64,000 nucleotides of DNA from Marinibacterium sp. (GTDB lineage: Bacteria > Pseudomonadota > Alphaproteobacteria > Rhodobacterales > Rhodobacteraceae). Location of the stretch: positions 1 to 64,000 of the forward strand of contig JAEPNQ010000007.1 in assembly GCA_017643305.1 (NCBI GenBank), written 5' to 3'. Made by a program: the position numbers and the translations under genes. The stretch's first letter is position 1; each line of letters starts with the position of its first letter. This document shows positions 44,651 through 53,589 of the stretch, in pieces. A model generated the notes under the pieces. That model was not told the DNA's origin and did no database searches. It saw nothing but the letters and a program-made list of their open reading frames with translations.

Positions 44651-45429
44651 GTTTCATTCCAACCCACATCCAACGTGATAAGTCCGTGGAGAACGGGAAA
44701 AGGCGTCAGGTGCTCAGACGCGGTCCTTGCATCGTGCCCGAAGACACATCCCTGACGCCTTCCCGACTCGGTCCGACCTCGCGGCCATTCCGACCCGGTT
44801 TGCAGCAGGTCCGAGGACCCACCACCATTCCGCCCTTCGAATGAAGGCCGGAACTGCCACGAACACCCTAAAGCGCCCGCAGCTGGTCTGTTGCATCCGA
44901 TAATGCCCCACGACCCCGCACCAACCACATTTGCCGATCCGACCGATCCCGAAGGCTTTGCCACCCGTCAAACCACCGAACCTCCACGTTGCGACCCATG
45001 CTCGAAAGCTTGTGTCACTACGCTTCGGCCCTGTTCGGCCTGTGCGTCCCGCTCCTGATCTTGCAACCTCTTGCGGTAATTTCAGCTTCACAATTCCGTG
45101 CCTTTTGGGCAAGAAAATAGCACTGCAGCATGAAAATTTCTTGGGGATAACTTGTTGATACCGCTGGGGGTTTTGCTGTGGATAAGCCGAAATAGATTGT
45201 CCGAACAGATACCTGCCCTGTGGCAGTGAAAACTTGCCAAAAAACGGCGGTAAGCGCGCTGTTTCTGCGCCCGCGAAGGCTGTTTACACCCGGCGCGCGC
45301 CCGAATCATGGGCTTTCACTGCCCGCCACCCAAGAGCGCGATTCGATTTAAGCCGGAGCATTCCCTGTTTGGCTTGTCTTTCACATTCCTGCGGTCGTAA
45401 GCTGGCGCATCAAGCTTTCGGACACCGGT

Positions 45430-46317
45430 ATGGTCACCGCCACTTTTTCCGGCCACCAGCAGGATAACCTGCGTGGCATCTTCTTTATGCTATTGGGTTT
45501 CTTTGTTTTTTCGATGGCGGATTCAATCGCCAAATATCTTACGGCCTACTACCACCCCACCCAAATTGTCTGGACCCGGCAGCTAGGCATCACCCTGGGC
45601 GTAGTCGTTTTGATTGGTATGAAGGGCCCGCAGATCCTGCGCAGCGCGGCCCCTTGGCTACAGATTGGCCGCGGCATGTCCGCAATTGTGTCGGCATTGT
45701 CCTTTGTGGTTGCCTTGCGGCATGTACCGCTGGCCATGGCAGTGGCCGTTTCCTTCGTCGCGCCTTTCATGGTTACTATGCTCGGCGCTTTACTGCTGCG
45801 CGAACAGGTCGGTATCCGGCGTTGGGCCGCCATCGCTATCGGTTTCCTCGGTACTCTGGTTGTGATCCGACCAGGGTTCGACACGCCACACCCGGCCATT
45901 CTGTTCGTGATCCTGGCCGCCTTTGCTTTCGCCCTGCGGCAGATCCTGTCGCGCTATCTGGGCAATCGGGACCGGACCGAAACCACAATGGCCTACACCG
46001 CCCTTACCACGATCGCCTTGCTCGCCCTGCCTTTGCCATTCTTTTGGGCGGAACCACAATCTTGGAGCCATGTCGGAGCCATGGCCGCCATGGCGCTTTT
46101 GGCGGGGTTCGGCGAATACATGGTGATCCGCGCATTGGAGATCGCATTGGCCGTTGTTGTCGCGCCAATGCAATACGCGATGATCATCTTCAGTTCTATT
46201 TGGGGCTTTCTGCTGTTTGGGCACATCCCCGACATTTGGACCTGGGTCGGGTCCGCAATCATCATCGCGTCTGGCCTGTACATGATGAGGCGAGAGGCGC
46301 GCCGATCCAAAGGCTGA
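45430..46317 (+). CDS. DMT-superfamily transporter (EamA family)
   Basis: A 295-residue inner-membrane protein with ten hydrophobic helices in two EamA repeats. The first begins LRGIFFMLLGFFVFSMADSI and the second near HPAILFVILAAFAFALRQIL. EamA proteins export or import small metabolites. The substrate cannot be predicted. ATG at 45430 was chosen although the ribosome site is weak. Convergent with the HMG-CoA reductase gene, with only 2 nt between the stops. Confidence 0.88.
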   Translation: MVTATFSGHQQDNLRGIFFMLLGFFVFSMADSIAKYLTAYYHPTQIVWTRQLGITLGVVVLIGMKGPQILRSAAPWLQIGRGMSAIVSALSFVVALRHVPLAMAVAVSFVAPFMVTMLGALLLREQVGIRRWAAIAIGFLGTLVVIRPGFDTPHPAILFVILAAFAFALRQILSRYLGNRDRTETTMAYTALTTIALLALPLPFFWAEPQSWSHVGAMAAMALLAGFGEYMVIRALEIALAVVVAPMQYAMIIFSSIWGFLLFGHIPDIWTWVGSAIIIASGLYMMRREARRSKG

Positions 46318-46319
46318 GC

Positions 46320-47558
46320 TTAGCCCCTGCCCATCAGGTCTCGCGCCACGTCTTCGCGGACGGTTCCCGCCTCGATCATCGCACGGGCGATCCTGTCAAT
46401 CTCATCCCCTGTGGCTCCAATAGCGATGGCCACGTTGCGGGCGTGCAGGCTCATGTGCCCACGCTGAATACCTTCGGTGGCCAGTGCGCGCAGGGCCGAG
46501 AAGTTCTGCACCAGCCCCACAGCCGCCATGACGCGCCCCAACCGGTCGGCGTTGGTTGCCCCCATGATGGCCAGTGCAGCCTGTGCGGTAGGATGCGCGC
46601 GGGTGGCACCGCCAACGATGCCCACCGGCATGGGCAGTTCAATTTCACCCAGCAGATCGCCTTCGGGCGTTTTGGAATAGCGGGTCAACGGGCCATACCC
46701 ATCCTGCGCAGCAAAGGCATGTGCGCCCGCCTCGAGAGCGCGGGTGTCGTTGCCCGTGGCAAGCCCAACAGCGCTGATGCCGTTCATGATGCCTTTGTTA
46801 TGCGTCGCGGCGCGATACGGGTCGGCATCGGCAAAAGCCCAGGCTGAAATGATGCCGTCTACGGTTTCTGGCCCTATCATCGAAGCCGGCCAGATCGCCC
46901 GCGCCCGAACCAGCCGACGATCGGCGAGGTTGGACAAGATTTTAAGGCCGACGGTACCGCCTGTCAGTTCTTCCAGCCAGGGAGCGATCTTTTCAGCCAT
47001 GGTGTTGACCGCGTTGGCCCCCATCGCATCGCGAACATCGACGATCAGATGCACCACCAGAAATGGGCCTGCGATGCGCACTTCGAGGTCACGGAATCCG
47101 CCGCCCAGGCTGACCAGCATCGGGTCGCAGACATTGCACAGCTCTGCAATTTCTTCGGCACGAGAGGCGACCAGCGCCTGCGCTGTCGGCAAATCCTGCA
47201 AGCCGACCACCTGGACCTGCGCAATCATGCAGGGATCATCGGCTTCGGTGGTAATTCCGCCCGAATCCCGACAGGCTCGGGCGCCATTACACACAGCAGC
47301 CACGACAGAGCTTTCTTCGGTTGCCAGCGGTGCCAACACATCCTGACCGTCTACAGTCAGGTTGGTGGCTACGCCCAAGGGTACTGACATCACGCCGATC
47401 ACGTTTTCAGACAGATTGTCCGCCAGATCACCATCATGGGCCGCCGCCGCGGCCAGATGGGCCGCCTGCTCTGCTGTCAGATCACCGACCTCCGCGATAC
47501 GGGCCAACCTGTCTGCCCGGCTCAGATTGTGGAAACCGGGCAGTCGGGAACTCGTCAT
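46320..47558 (-). CDS. Hydroxymethylglutaryl-CoA reductase, degradative (class II)
   Basis: A 412-residue class II HMG-CoA reductase like that of Pseudomonas mevalonii. It oxidises mevalonate to HMG-CoA with NAD, or the reverse. Catalytic and binding elements: ATEESSVVAAVCNGARACRD (Glu of the active site), DVRDAMGANAVNTMAEKIAP (substrate Asp), ATHNKGIMNGISAVGLATGND (Lys, Asp) and GHMSLHARNVA (catalytic His). ATG at 47558 follows GGAGG. It starts 27 nt after the prpE stop, so the two are probably co-transcribed. Class II in a bacterium with no visible mevalonate pathway suggests catabolic use of mevalonate. Confidence 0.93.
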   Translation of the reverse strand: MTSSRLPGFHNLSRADRLARIAEVGDLTAEQAAHLAAAAAHDGDLADNLSENVIGVMSVPLGVATNLTVDGQDVLAPLATEESSVVAAVCNGARACRDSGGITTEADDPCMIAQVQVVGLQDLPTAQALVASRAEEIAELCNVCDPMLVSLGGGFRDLEVRIAGPFLVVHLIVDVRDAMGANAVNTMAEKIAPWLEELTGGTVGLKILSNLADRRLVRARAIWPASMIGPETVDGIISAWAFADADPYRAATHNKGIMNGISAVGLATGNDTRALEAGAHAFAAQDGYGPLTRYSKTPEGDLLGEIELPMPVGIVGGATRAHPTAQAALAIMGATNADRLGRVMAAVGLVQNFSALRALATEGIQRGHMSLHARNVAIAIGATGDEIDRIARAMIEAGTVREDVARDLMGRG

Positions 47559-47585
47559 TGCAACCTCCGTTCAGGGTTGCGAGAT

Positions 47586-49478
47586 TTATGACGCTGGATA
47601 GCCGAGAGTTGCAAGCGCCTCGCGGATTTCATCCAGGATTGCAGGGTCGTCTATGGTGGCGGGCATCTTGAAGTCCTGCCCATCGGCGATCTTGACCATG
47701 ATGGCGCGCAGGATCTTGCCGGACCGCGTCTTGGGCAGACGATCCACCACAACCGCCAGCTTGAACGCGGCAACCGGGCCGATCTGGTCGCGCATCAACG
47801 CCACACATTCCTTTACGATGTCCGCATGCGGCCGGTTCACACCCTTGGTCAGACACAAAAAGCCCAAGGGCAATTGCCCTTTCAGATCATCCGCCACGCC
47901 TATCACGGCACATTCCGCAACATCAGGGTGGGAAGCCAGAACCTCCTCCATTGCGCCGGTGGACAGGCGGTGGCCCGCCACGTTGATGACGTCATCGGTG
48001 CGCGCCATGATGTAGAGGTAACCGTCTTCGTCGATCATCCCTGCATCGCCGGTTTCGTAATAGCCGGGAAATGTGGACAGATAGCTTTTCTTGAACCGCT
48101 CTTCCGCGTTCCAAAGGTTGGGCAGCGTCGCCGGCGGCAGCGGCAGTTTGATCGCAATCGCGCCCAGCTCGCCCACAGCAACGGGATTGCCGCCTTCGTC
48201 GAGAATCTGCACGTCATAGCCCGGCATCGCCACGGTGGGCGATCCGATCTTGACCGGCAGCGCTTCGATCCCGGCGGGGTTGCCCGCGATGGTCCAGCCG
48301 GTTTCGGTCTGCCACCAATGGTCATAGACCGGCACGCCAAGCAGGTCCTGCGCCCAGACAATGGTGTCCGGATCCGCCCGTTCGCCCGCAAGGTACAGCG
48401 CCCGCAGGCAGCTCAGGTCGTATTTCTTGCGGAACTCACCCTTGGGATCTTCCCGTTTGATCGCGCGGAACGCGGTCGGCGCGGTGAAGAAGCTGCGCAC
48501 GTTATGCTCGGAAATCAAACGCCAGAAGGTACCTGCATCCGGCGTGCCAATTGGTTTGCCTTCGAACACAACAGTTGTATTGCCATGGATCAGCGGTCCA
48601 TAGCAGATATAGCTGTGGCCAACGACCCAACCTACATCGGACGCGGCCCAGAATACATCGCCCGGATCGACGTTGTAGATATTCTTCATCGTCCAGTTCA
48701 GCGCCACCAGATGACCTGCAGTTGGCCGCACAACACCCTTTGGCGCACCGGTGGTGCCAGAGGTGTAGAGCACATAGGCCGGGTGATTGCCTTCAACCGG
48801 CACACAGTCAGCCGGGGCCACGCCGTCCTGCGCGGCGTACCATTCCACGTCACGGCCTTCGACCAGCTCGGCCACGGCCTCTTCCCGTTGGAAGATGATG
48901 CAGAACTCAGGCTTGTGCTTCGATTGTTCGATTGCCCCATCATAGAGCGGCTTGTAGTCCACCACGCGCCCCGGCTCGATCCCACAGGACGCGGCAATGA
49001 TGGCCTTGGGTTTGCAATCATCGATACGGACGGCCAGTTCGTGGGCGGCAAACCCGCCAAAGACCACGGAATGCACGGCGCCCAGACGCGCACAGGCCAG
49101 CATCGCCTCCAGCGCCTGCGGCACCATCGGCATATAAATGATCACCCGGTCACCTTTTTCGATACCCTTGGCGGCGAGCGCCCCGGCCAGCGACGCAACG
49201 CGGGTCTGCAGATCAGCGAAGGTGATCTTTTCCTGCGTGCCGGTGATTGGGCTATCATAGATGATGGCCAGACGGTCACCATTGCCTGCTTCGACATGCC
49301 GGTCTACGGCGTTGTAGCAGCCATTCACCTTGGCATCGGTAAACCATTCATAAAGTGGGGCGTTATCGTCGTTCAGCGCGCGGCTGGGTTTTTCGACCCA
49401 GTCGATGGCTTCGGCCGTTTCCATCCAAAACGCTTCGGGATCGGCCTTCCAGCCTTCATAGACCTTGCTGTACGACAT
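47586..49478 (-). CDS. prpE: Propionyl-CoA synthetase (acyl-CoA ligase)
   Basis: Activates propionate (or another short acid) with ATP and CoA. It is 630 residues from ATG at 49478. The adjacent ATG at 49481 is equally possible, and both follow GGAGGAGAAT. The N-terminal domain starts SYSKVYEGWKADPEAFWMET. The AMP-binding P-loop is YVLYTSGTTGAPKGVVRPTA, with YYETGDAGMIDEDGYLYIM further on. The C-terminal acetylatable Lys is in LPKTRSGKILRAIM. TTTGCAAA-like sites lie just upstream. Followed by the HMG-CoA reductase gene. Confidence 0.93.
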   Translation of the reverse strand: MSYSKVYEGWKADPEAFWMETAEAIDWVEKPSRALNDDNAPLYEWFTDAKVNGCYNAVDRHVEAGNGDRLAIIYDSPITGTQEKITFADLQTRVASLAGALAAKGIEKGDRVIIYMPMVPQALEAMLACARLGAVHSVVFGGFAAHELAVRIDDCKPKAIIAASCGIEPGRVVDYKPLYDGAIEQSKHKPEFCIIFQREEAVAELVEGRDVEWYAAQDGVAPADCVPVEGNHPAYVLYTSGTTGAPKGVVRPTAGHLVALNWTMKNIYNVDPGDVFWAASDVGWVVGHSYICYGPLIHGNTTVVFEGKPIGTPDAGTFWRLISEHNVRSFFTAPTAFRAIKREDPKGEFRKKYDLSCLRALYLAGERADPDTIVWAQDLLGVPVYDHWWQTETGWTIAGNPAGIEALPVKIGSPTVAMPGYDVQILDEGGNPVAVGELGAIAIKLPLPPATLPNLWNAEERFKKSYLSTFPGYYETGDAGMIDEDGYLYIMARTDDVINVAGHRLSTGAMEEVLASHPDVAECAVIGVADDLKGQLPLGFLCLTKGVNRPHADIVKECVALMRDQIGPVAAFKLAVVVDRLPKTRSGKILRAIMVKIADGQDFKMPATIDDPAILDEIREALATLGYPAS

Positions 49479-49572
49479 CATATTCTCCTCCGACGGCAAT
49501 GCCCGAGTGTTACGGATCAGGAGCCGAACAATGCAAGCGCCGCTAATAACGTAGCGTCAGATTATCGCAACA

Positions 49573-49665
49573 AATTTGCAGATGTCGGCCTGCATATCCT
49601 GCAAACTTTTGCAAACACTGGCGTTATCGTCATTCGATCAGTCGATTTTGCCATTTTTGCAAAAC
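49573..49665. promoter_or_regulatory. TTTGCAAA-type operator cluster upstream of prpE
   Basis: Exact TTTGCAAA words occur at 49608-49615 and 49656-49663. The first is preceded by a second half-match, giving TGCAAACTTTTGCAAA. AAATTTGCA occurs near 49573 and TGCAAA near 49680. TTTGCAAA is the site bound by ScfR/RamB-type short-chain acyl-CoA regulators such as PccR of Rhodobacter sphaeroides. The cluster lies between the maeB stop and the prpE start. Confidence 0.65.
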
Positions 49666-49688
49666 TACAAATTATCTTGTGCAAATCC

Positions 49689-51962
49689 CTAGCCGTACTG
49701 GGTGACCGGTGTCCCGGCCAATGCAGCCATGTTCAGCAACCCGCGCGCGGTGATCGACGGGGATACAATATGCACCCGGTTGCCCATTCCCATCAGAATC
49801 GGCCCGACTTCCAAACCATCAGCCTTAGCCTTGAGAATATTGCGCACACCGCTGGCCGCATCCGCATGGGCAAAGATCAGCACGTTGGCCGGGCCCTGCA
49901 TGCGCGAGTTTGGGAAAGTCCGTTCGCGCAAACCCGGGTCCAGCGCGGTATCGACGTTCATTTCACCCTCATAGACGAAATCGCGCGGCGCGGCGTCGAG
50001 GATGCGGATTGCTTCGCGCAGACGATGGCCCGATCCCTGCTGCTGGTTTCCAAACTGGGACTGGGAACACATCGCAATCGCAGGCTCCAACCCGAAGCGC
50101 CGTACGTGGCGCGCGGCCCCTATCGCGATCTCCGCCAGATCTTCAGGCTGGGGCAGCTGGTGCACATGCGTATCGGCAATGAACAGTGGACCGTCTTCCA
50201 GGATCATCATCGACAACGCACCTTGCGGGTGCAGATCGTCCGTGGCCAGAACTTGCTGCACATAATTCAGGTGCCAGCGAAATTCCCCGAAGGTGCCACA
50301 GATCAGGCTATCAGCCTCGCCCCGGTGGACCATCACCGCGCCAATGGCAGTGGAATTCGTGCGCATAATCGCCTTGGCCAGATCGGGCGTGACGCCTCGA
50401 CGCTGCATGATCTGATGATAGCTGTTCCAGTAATCGAAATAGCGCGGGTCGTTTTCTGGGTTCACGATCTGGAAGTCGCGATCTGGCCGGATTTCCAACC
50501 TATAACGGTCGCAGCGCGCGTTGATCACATCGGGACGGCCGATCAGGATGGGCGTTTCGGTGGTTTCTTCCAGAATGGCTTGCGCGGCCCGCAGGACACG
50601 CTCATCTTCACCTTCGGCAAAAACGATCCGACGCGCCGCCGAGCGAGCAGCCTCAAAAACCGGACGCATCAGCAGGGCTGATTTGAATACATTTTGCTTC
50701 AGTTTTTCTTCATACGCTGCCAAATCGTCCAGCGGCCGTGTGGCCACGCCGCTCTCCATCGCCGCGCGTGCTACGGCGGCTGACACCACACCGACCAGCC
50801 GAGGATCAAACGGCTTGGGGATAAGGTAATCTGCCCCAAAATTCAGCTGTTCGCCTCGATACGCCGCCGCCGCTTCGGCACTTGTTGTCGCACGGGCCAG
50901 TTCGGCGATGCCGTCGATACAGGCCAACTGCATCTTGTCATTGATCTCGGTCGCGCCGACATCCAGTGCCCCGCGAAAGATAAACGGGAAACACAGCACG
51001 TTATTGACCTGATTCGGGAAGTCGCTGCGCCCGGTAGCGATAATCGCGTCCGGCGCCACGCTACGCACCAGGTCCGGCATGATCTCAGGCGTCGGATTAG
51101 CCAGCGCAAAGATGATTGGTCTGCCTGCCATTTTGGCAACGTGCTCAGGCTTCAGCACTTCGGGCCCAGATAGACCCAGAAACAGGTCAGCGCCTTCGAT
51201 GACATCTTCCAGCGCGCGCAGATCGGATGCCTGCGCATAAGCGGCCTTGGTCGGGTTCATGTCGACCTCGCGCCCTTCGTGGACCAGGCCATGCAGGTCA
51301 CAAAGCCATACGTTTTCGCGTTTCACGCCCAGCTTCAGCAGCATGTTCAGGCATGCGATGCCGGCGGCACCACCACCGGTTGATACGATCTTGATATCTT
51401 CGAAATTCTTGCCCGCCACATGCAGCGCGTTCTTGGCCGCAGCGCCCACAACGATGGCTGTACCGTGCTGATCATCGTGAAACACCGGGATGTTCATGCG
51501 CTCGCGGCACAACCGTTCAACGGTAAAACAATCTGGGGCCTTGATGTCTTCGAGATTGATCGCACCAAAGGTTGGGCCCAAGGCGCAGACGATATCAGCC
51601 AGCTTCTCGGGGTCGCTTTCATCCACTTCGATATCGAAACAGTCGATATTGGCGAACTTCTTGAACAGAACCGCCTTGCCTTCCATAACCGGTTTGGAGG
51701 CCAGCGCGCCAATATTTCCAAGACCCAAAACAGCAGTCCCGTTGGAGACCACCGCCACCAGATTGCTGCGCGCGGTGTACAGCGCGGCATTGGCCGGGTC
51801 ATCCTTGATCTCGATACACGCTTCGGCCACGCCCGGAGAATAGGCGCGGGACAGGTCACGTCCGTTCGCCATGGGTTTGGTTGCCCGGATCTCCAGTTTC
51901 CCCGGCTTTGGATAGGCGTGATAGCTCAACGCCGCCTGGCGCAAAGATTGATTCTCGGGCAT
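49689..51962 (-). CDS. maeB: NADP-dependent malic enzyme with phosphotransacetylase-like domain
   Basis: A 757-residue fusion typical of alphaproteobacterial MaeB. Residues 1-430 are the malic enzyme: [38 protein letters not shown] with the metal Asp pair, and the nucleotide fold [18 protein letters not shown]. The last ~320 residues resemble phosphate acetyltransferase ([22 protein letters not shown]-like region, [20 protein letters not shown]), thought to be regulatory and to sense acetyl-CoA. Converts malate to pyruvate, linking C4 and C2 metabolism. Same strand and upstream of prpE. Confidence 0.95.
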   Translation of the reverse strand: MPENQSLRQAALSYHAYPKPGKLEIRATKPMANGRDLSRAYSPGVAEACIEIKDDPANAALYTARSNLVAVVSNGTAVLGLGNIGALASKPVMEGKAVLFKKFANIDCFDIEVDESDPEKLADIVCALGPTFGAINLEDIKAPDCFTVERLCRERMNIPVFHDDQHGTAIVVGAAAKNALHVAGKNFEDIKIVSTGGGAAGIACLNMLLKLGVKRENVWLCDLHGLVHEGREVDMNPTKAAYAQASDLRALEDVIEGADLFLGLSGPEVLKPEHVAKMAGRPIIFALANPTPEIMPDLVRSVAPDAIIATGRSDFPNQVNNVLCFPFIFRGALDVGATEINDKMQLACIDGIAELARATTSAEAAAAYRGEQLNFGADYLIPKPFDPRLVGVVSAAVARAAMESGVATRPLDDLAAYEEKLKQNVFKSALLMRPVFEAARSAARRIVFAEGEDERVLRAAQAILEETTETPILIGRPDVINARCDRYRLEIRPDRDFQIVNPENDPRYFDYWNSYHQIMQRRGVTPDLAKAIMRTNSTAIGAVMVHRGEADSLICGTFGEFRWHLNYVQQVLATDDLHPQGALSMMILEDGPLFIADTHVHQLPQPEDLAEIAIGAARHVRRFGLEPAIAMCSQSQFGNQQQGSGHRLREAIRILDAAPRDFVYEGEMNVDTALDPGLRERTFPNSRMQGPANVLIFAHADAASGVRNILKAKADGLEVGPILMGMGNRVHIVSPSITARGLLNMAALAGTPVTQYG

Positions 51963-52105
51963 CGCTCTCCACCTCCGAAAATTTAATTTAGCATTAAACT
52001 ACTTTTGGTCAGACGTACATTCCGGTTTTGCACAACAGTGCCGCAGGCCCGGCTTGCAAATCCATCGGGGCAGGTTCAATCTCCGATCCGTAAATGAGGT
52101 GAAAT

Positions 52106-53197
52106 ATGTCCGACACTATCGCAGAAATGCGTTTACCGACCGATGAACTTCGCGACGATCTGCCCTTCTTCACCAATACGCTGGGTATGCGTCTGGACAT
52201 GATCTATCCGGCGGACAACCCGTCAATCGCAGTGTTTTCTGGACATGGTCTGCGCGTCCGCTTGGAGAAGGGCGCGCCAGAGCCGCCGGGTACGATCCGG
52301 ATTCTTACCGACAGCCCGGACAAATTCGCCGATGGACAACGGTCCCTGACGGCGCCCAACGGCACACAGATCGAGATCGAAGACCGCAATCCGCCGCTGG
52401 TTCTTCCCGAAACGCGCCATTCCTTTGTGGTGCGCCGATTGGCCGATCAGGCGCCGTGGATCATCGGACGCGCGGGCATGAATTATCGCGATCTTGTACC
52501 TGACCGGCTGGGCGGCGCGATGATTGCCAGCCATATCCGCATCCCGGACGGCGGGCCGGTACCCGACATGGTGCACTATCATAGAGTAGGGTTTCAGTTG
52601 ATCTTCTGTATCCATGGCTGGGTGGATGTGCTGTACGAAGACCAAGGCGACCGCCTGCGGCTTACACCGGGTGACTGTTTCATCCAACCTCCGGAAATCC
52701 GCCACTGCGTGATGGAGGCCAGCGATGATTTGCAAGTGATCGAAATTGGCGTTCCGGCCGACCATGTCACCGAGATTGACCATGATATGACCCTGCCCAC
52801 CCAGTATTTGCGGCCCGATCGCGTGTGGCAGGGCCAGCGGTTTGTGCACAACATCGCCGCCAAGGCCGACTGGCAATCCTTCCGGCTACCCGGTTATATC
52901 TGCCGCGATACGACCATTTCCGAAAACACTCAGAACGTGGCTGGTGTTCAGGTCGTCCGGCGCGGTGAAGGCACGCCGGTTTGGAGCACACATGATTGCG
53001 ATATCCTGTTCGGCTTTGTCATGGGCGGCCATGTCACCCTGGAAGGCGAAGGCCGCGATCCATTCGCGTTGGAACCCGGCGATGCCTATGTCATCCCGCC
53101 GGGAATGCGAACCCGATTGAGCAAACCAACCGACGATATCGAGATCCTTGAAGTGGCACTTCCCGGTGCCTTTGAAACCACGGTGGAACCAGAATGA
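52106..53197 (+). CDS. VOC-like plus double-cupin protein of the nucleoside operon
   Basis: A 363-residue protein. Residues 1-100 (RDDLPFFTNTLGMRLDMIYP) look like one vicinal-oxygen-chelate module. Residues 105-220 form a cupin with VHYHRVGFQLIFCIHGWVDV and TPGDCFIQPPEIRHCVMEAS, and residues 225-350 form a second cupin (FGFVMGGHVTLEGEGRDPFA, LEPGDAYVIPPGMRTRL). Cupin 1 keeps His ligands. Cupin 2 has lost most of them. The stop overlaps cdd (ATGA), so it belongs to the pyrimidine-nucleoside operon. Function unknown. An enzyme or sensor for a pentose phosphate or base is possible. Confidence 0.8.
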   Translation: MSDTIAEMRLPTDELRDDLPFFTNTLGMRLDMIYPADNPSIAVFSGHGLRVRLEKGAPEPPGTIRILTDSPDKFADGQRSLTAPNGTQIEIEDRNPPLVLPETRHSFVVRRLADQAPWIIGRAGMNYRDLVPDRLGGAMIASHIRIPDGGPVPDMVHYHRVGFQLIFCIHGWVDVLYEDQGDRLRLTPGDCFIQPPEIRHCVMEASDDLQVIEIGVPADHVTEIDHDMTLPTQYLRPDRVWQGQRFVHNIAAKADWQSFRLPGYICRDTTISENTQNVAGVQVVRRGEGTPVWSTHDCDILFGFVMGGHVTLEGEGRDPFALEPGDAYVIPPGMRTRLSKPTDDIEILEVALPGAFETTVEPE

Positions 53198-53586
53198 CCC
53201 TTCGACAGGCGGCAATAGACGTGTGGGAGAGAGCCTATGCGCCCTATTCGAACTTCAAGGTTGGCGCGGCGATCCGTGGGGCATCAGGCGCAGTTTACGT
53301 TGGCTGCAACGTCGAAAATGTCGCTTATCCTGAAGGGACCTGTGCAGAAGCCGGCGCCATTGCAGCCATGGTCGCCGCCGGGGAAACCAAGCTGACAGAG
53401 ATCTATGTCATCGCCGGATCACCGTCCCCCGTGCCGCCCTGTGGCGGGTGCCGCCAGAAGCTGGCCGAATTCGGGGCGGGCGACGTACCGGTTACAATGG
53501 CCACCATGAGTGGCGCAGAGCAAGCCACGACCATCGCCGCCCTGCTGCCCGGCGCATTCGATGCCGGACATATGGAAGGAAACTGA
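53194..53586 (+). CDS. cdd: Cytidine deaminase
   Basis: A 130-residue zinc enzyme converting cytidine and deoxycytidine to uridine forms. PYSNFKVGAAIRGASG is the substrate loop, the catalytic CAEAGAIAAM segment follows NVENVAYPEGT, and the zinc cysteines are in PPCGGCRQKLAEFG. In the usual motif C/H-A-E the first ligand is Cys, as seen here. ATG overlaps the upstream stop. The length is that of tetrameric Cdd enzymes. Confidence 0.95.
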   Translation: MTLRQAAIDVWERAYAPYSNFKVGAAIRGASGAVYVGCNVENVAYPEGTCAEAGAIAAMVAAGETKLTEIYVIAGSPSPVPPCGGCRQKLAEFGAGDVPVTMATMSGAEQATTIAALLPGAFDAGHMEGN

Positions 53587-53589
53587 CCT

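Larger units (their letters stand above)
44158..45429. other. Long intergenic region with repeats, hairpin and DnaA-box-like sites
   Basis: About 1.27 kb between ettA and the DMT transporter. It holds a two-copy tandem repeat (44246-44290), a strong hairpin (44622-44650) and a consensus DnaA box TGTGGATAA (45177-45185) with a near match TGGGGATAA (45142-45150). It also holds one possible small gene (44216-44446). The remaining frames have compositions unlike proteins. I see no transposase. Confidence 0.5.

Noticed and set aside
44714..45112. 132-codon minus-strand frame in the ettA/DMT gap
   Set aside because: Composition dominated by Arg/Gly/Trp, as in random GC-rich frames, with no ribosome site or family pattern.
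45100..45200. Chromosome replication origin
   Set aside because: Only two DnaA-box-like words and no typical origin neighbours such as hemE, parAB, gidA or dnaA. Kept only as a low-interest observation.
47826..50681. A 951-codon open frame on the plus strand
   Set aside because: It lies exactly opposite prpE and maeB, which have full family motifs, and its sequence is rich in His/Arg/Gln as antisense frames in GC-rich DNA are.
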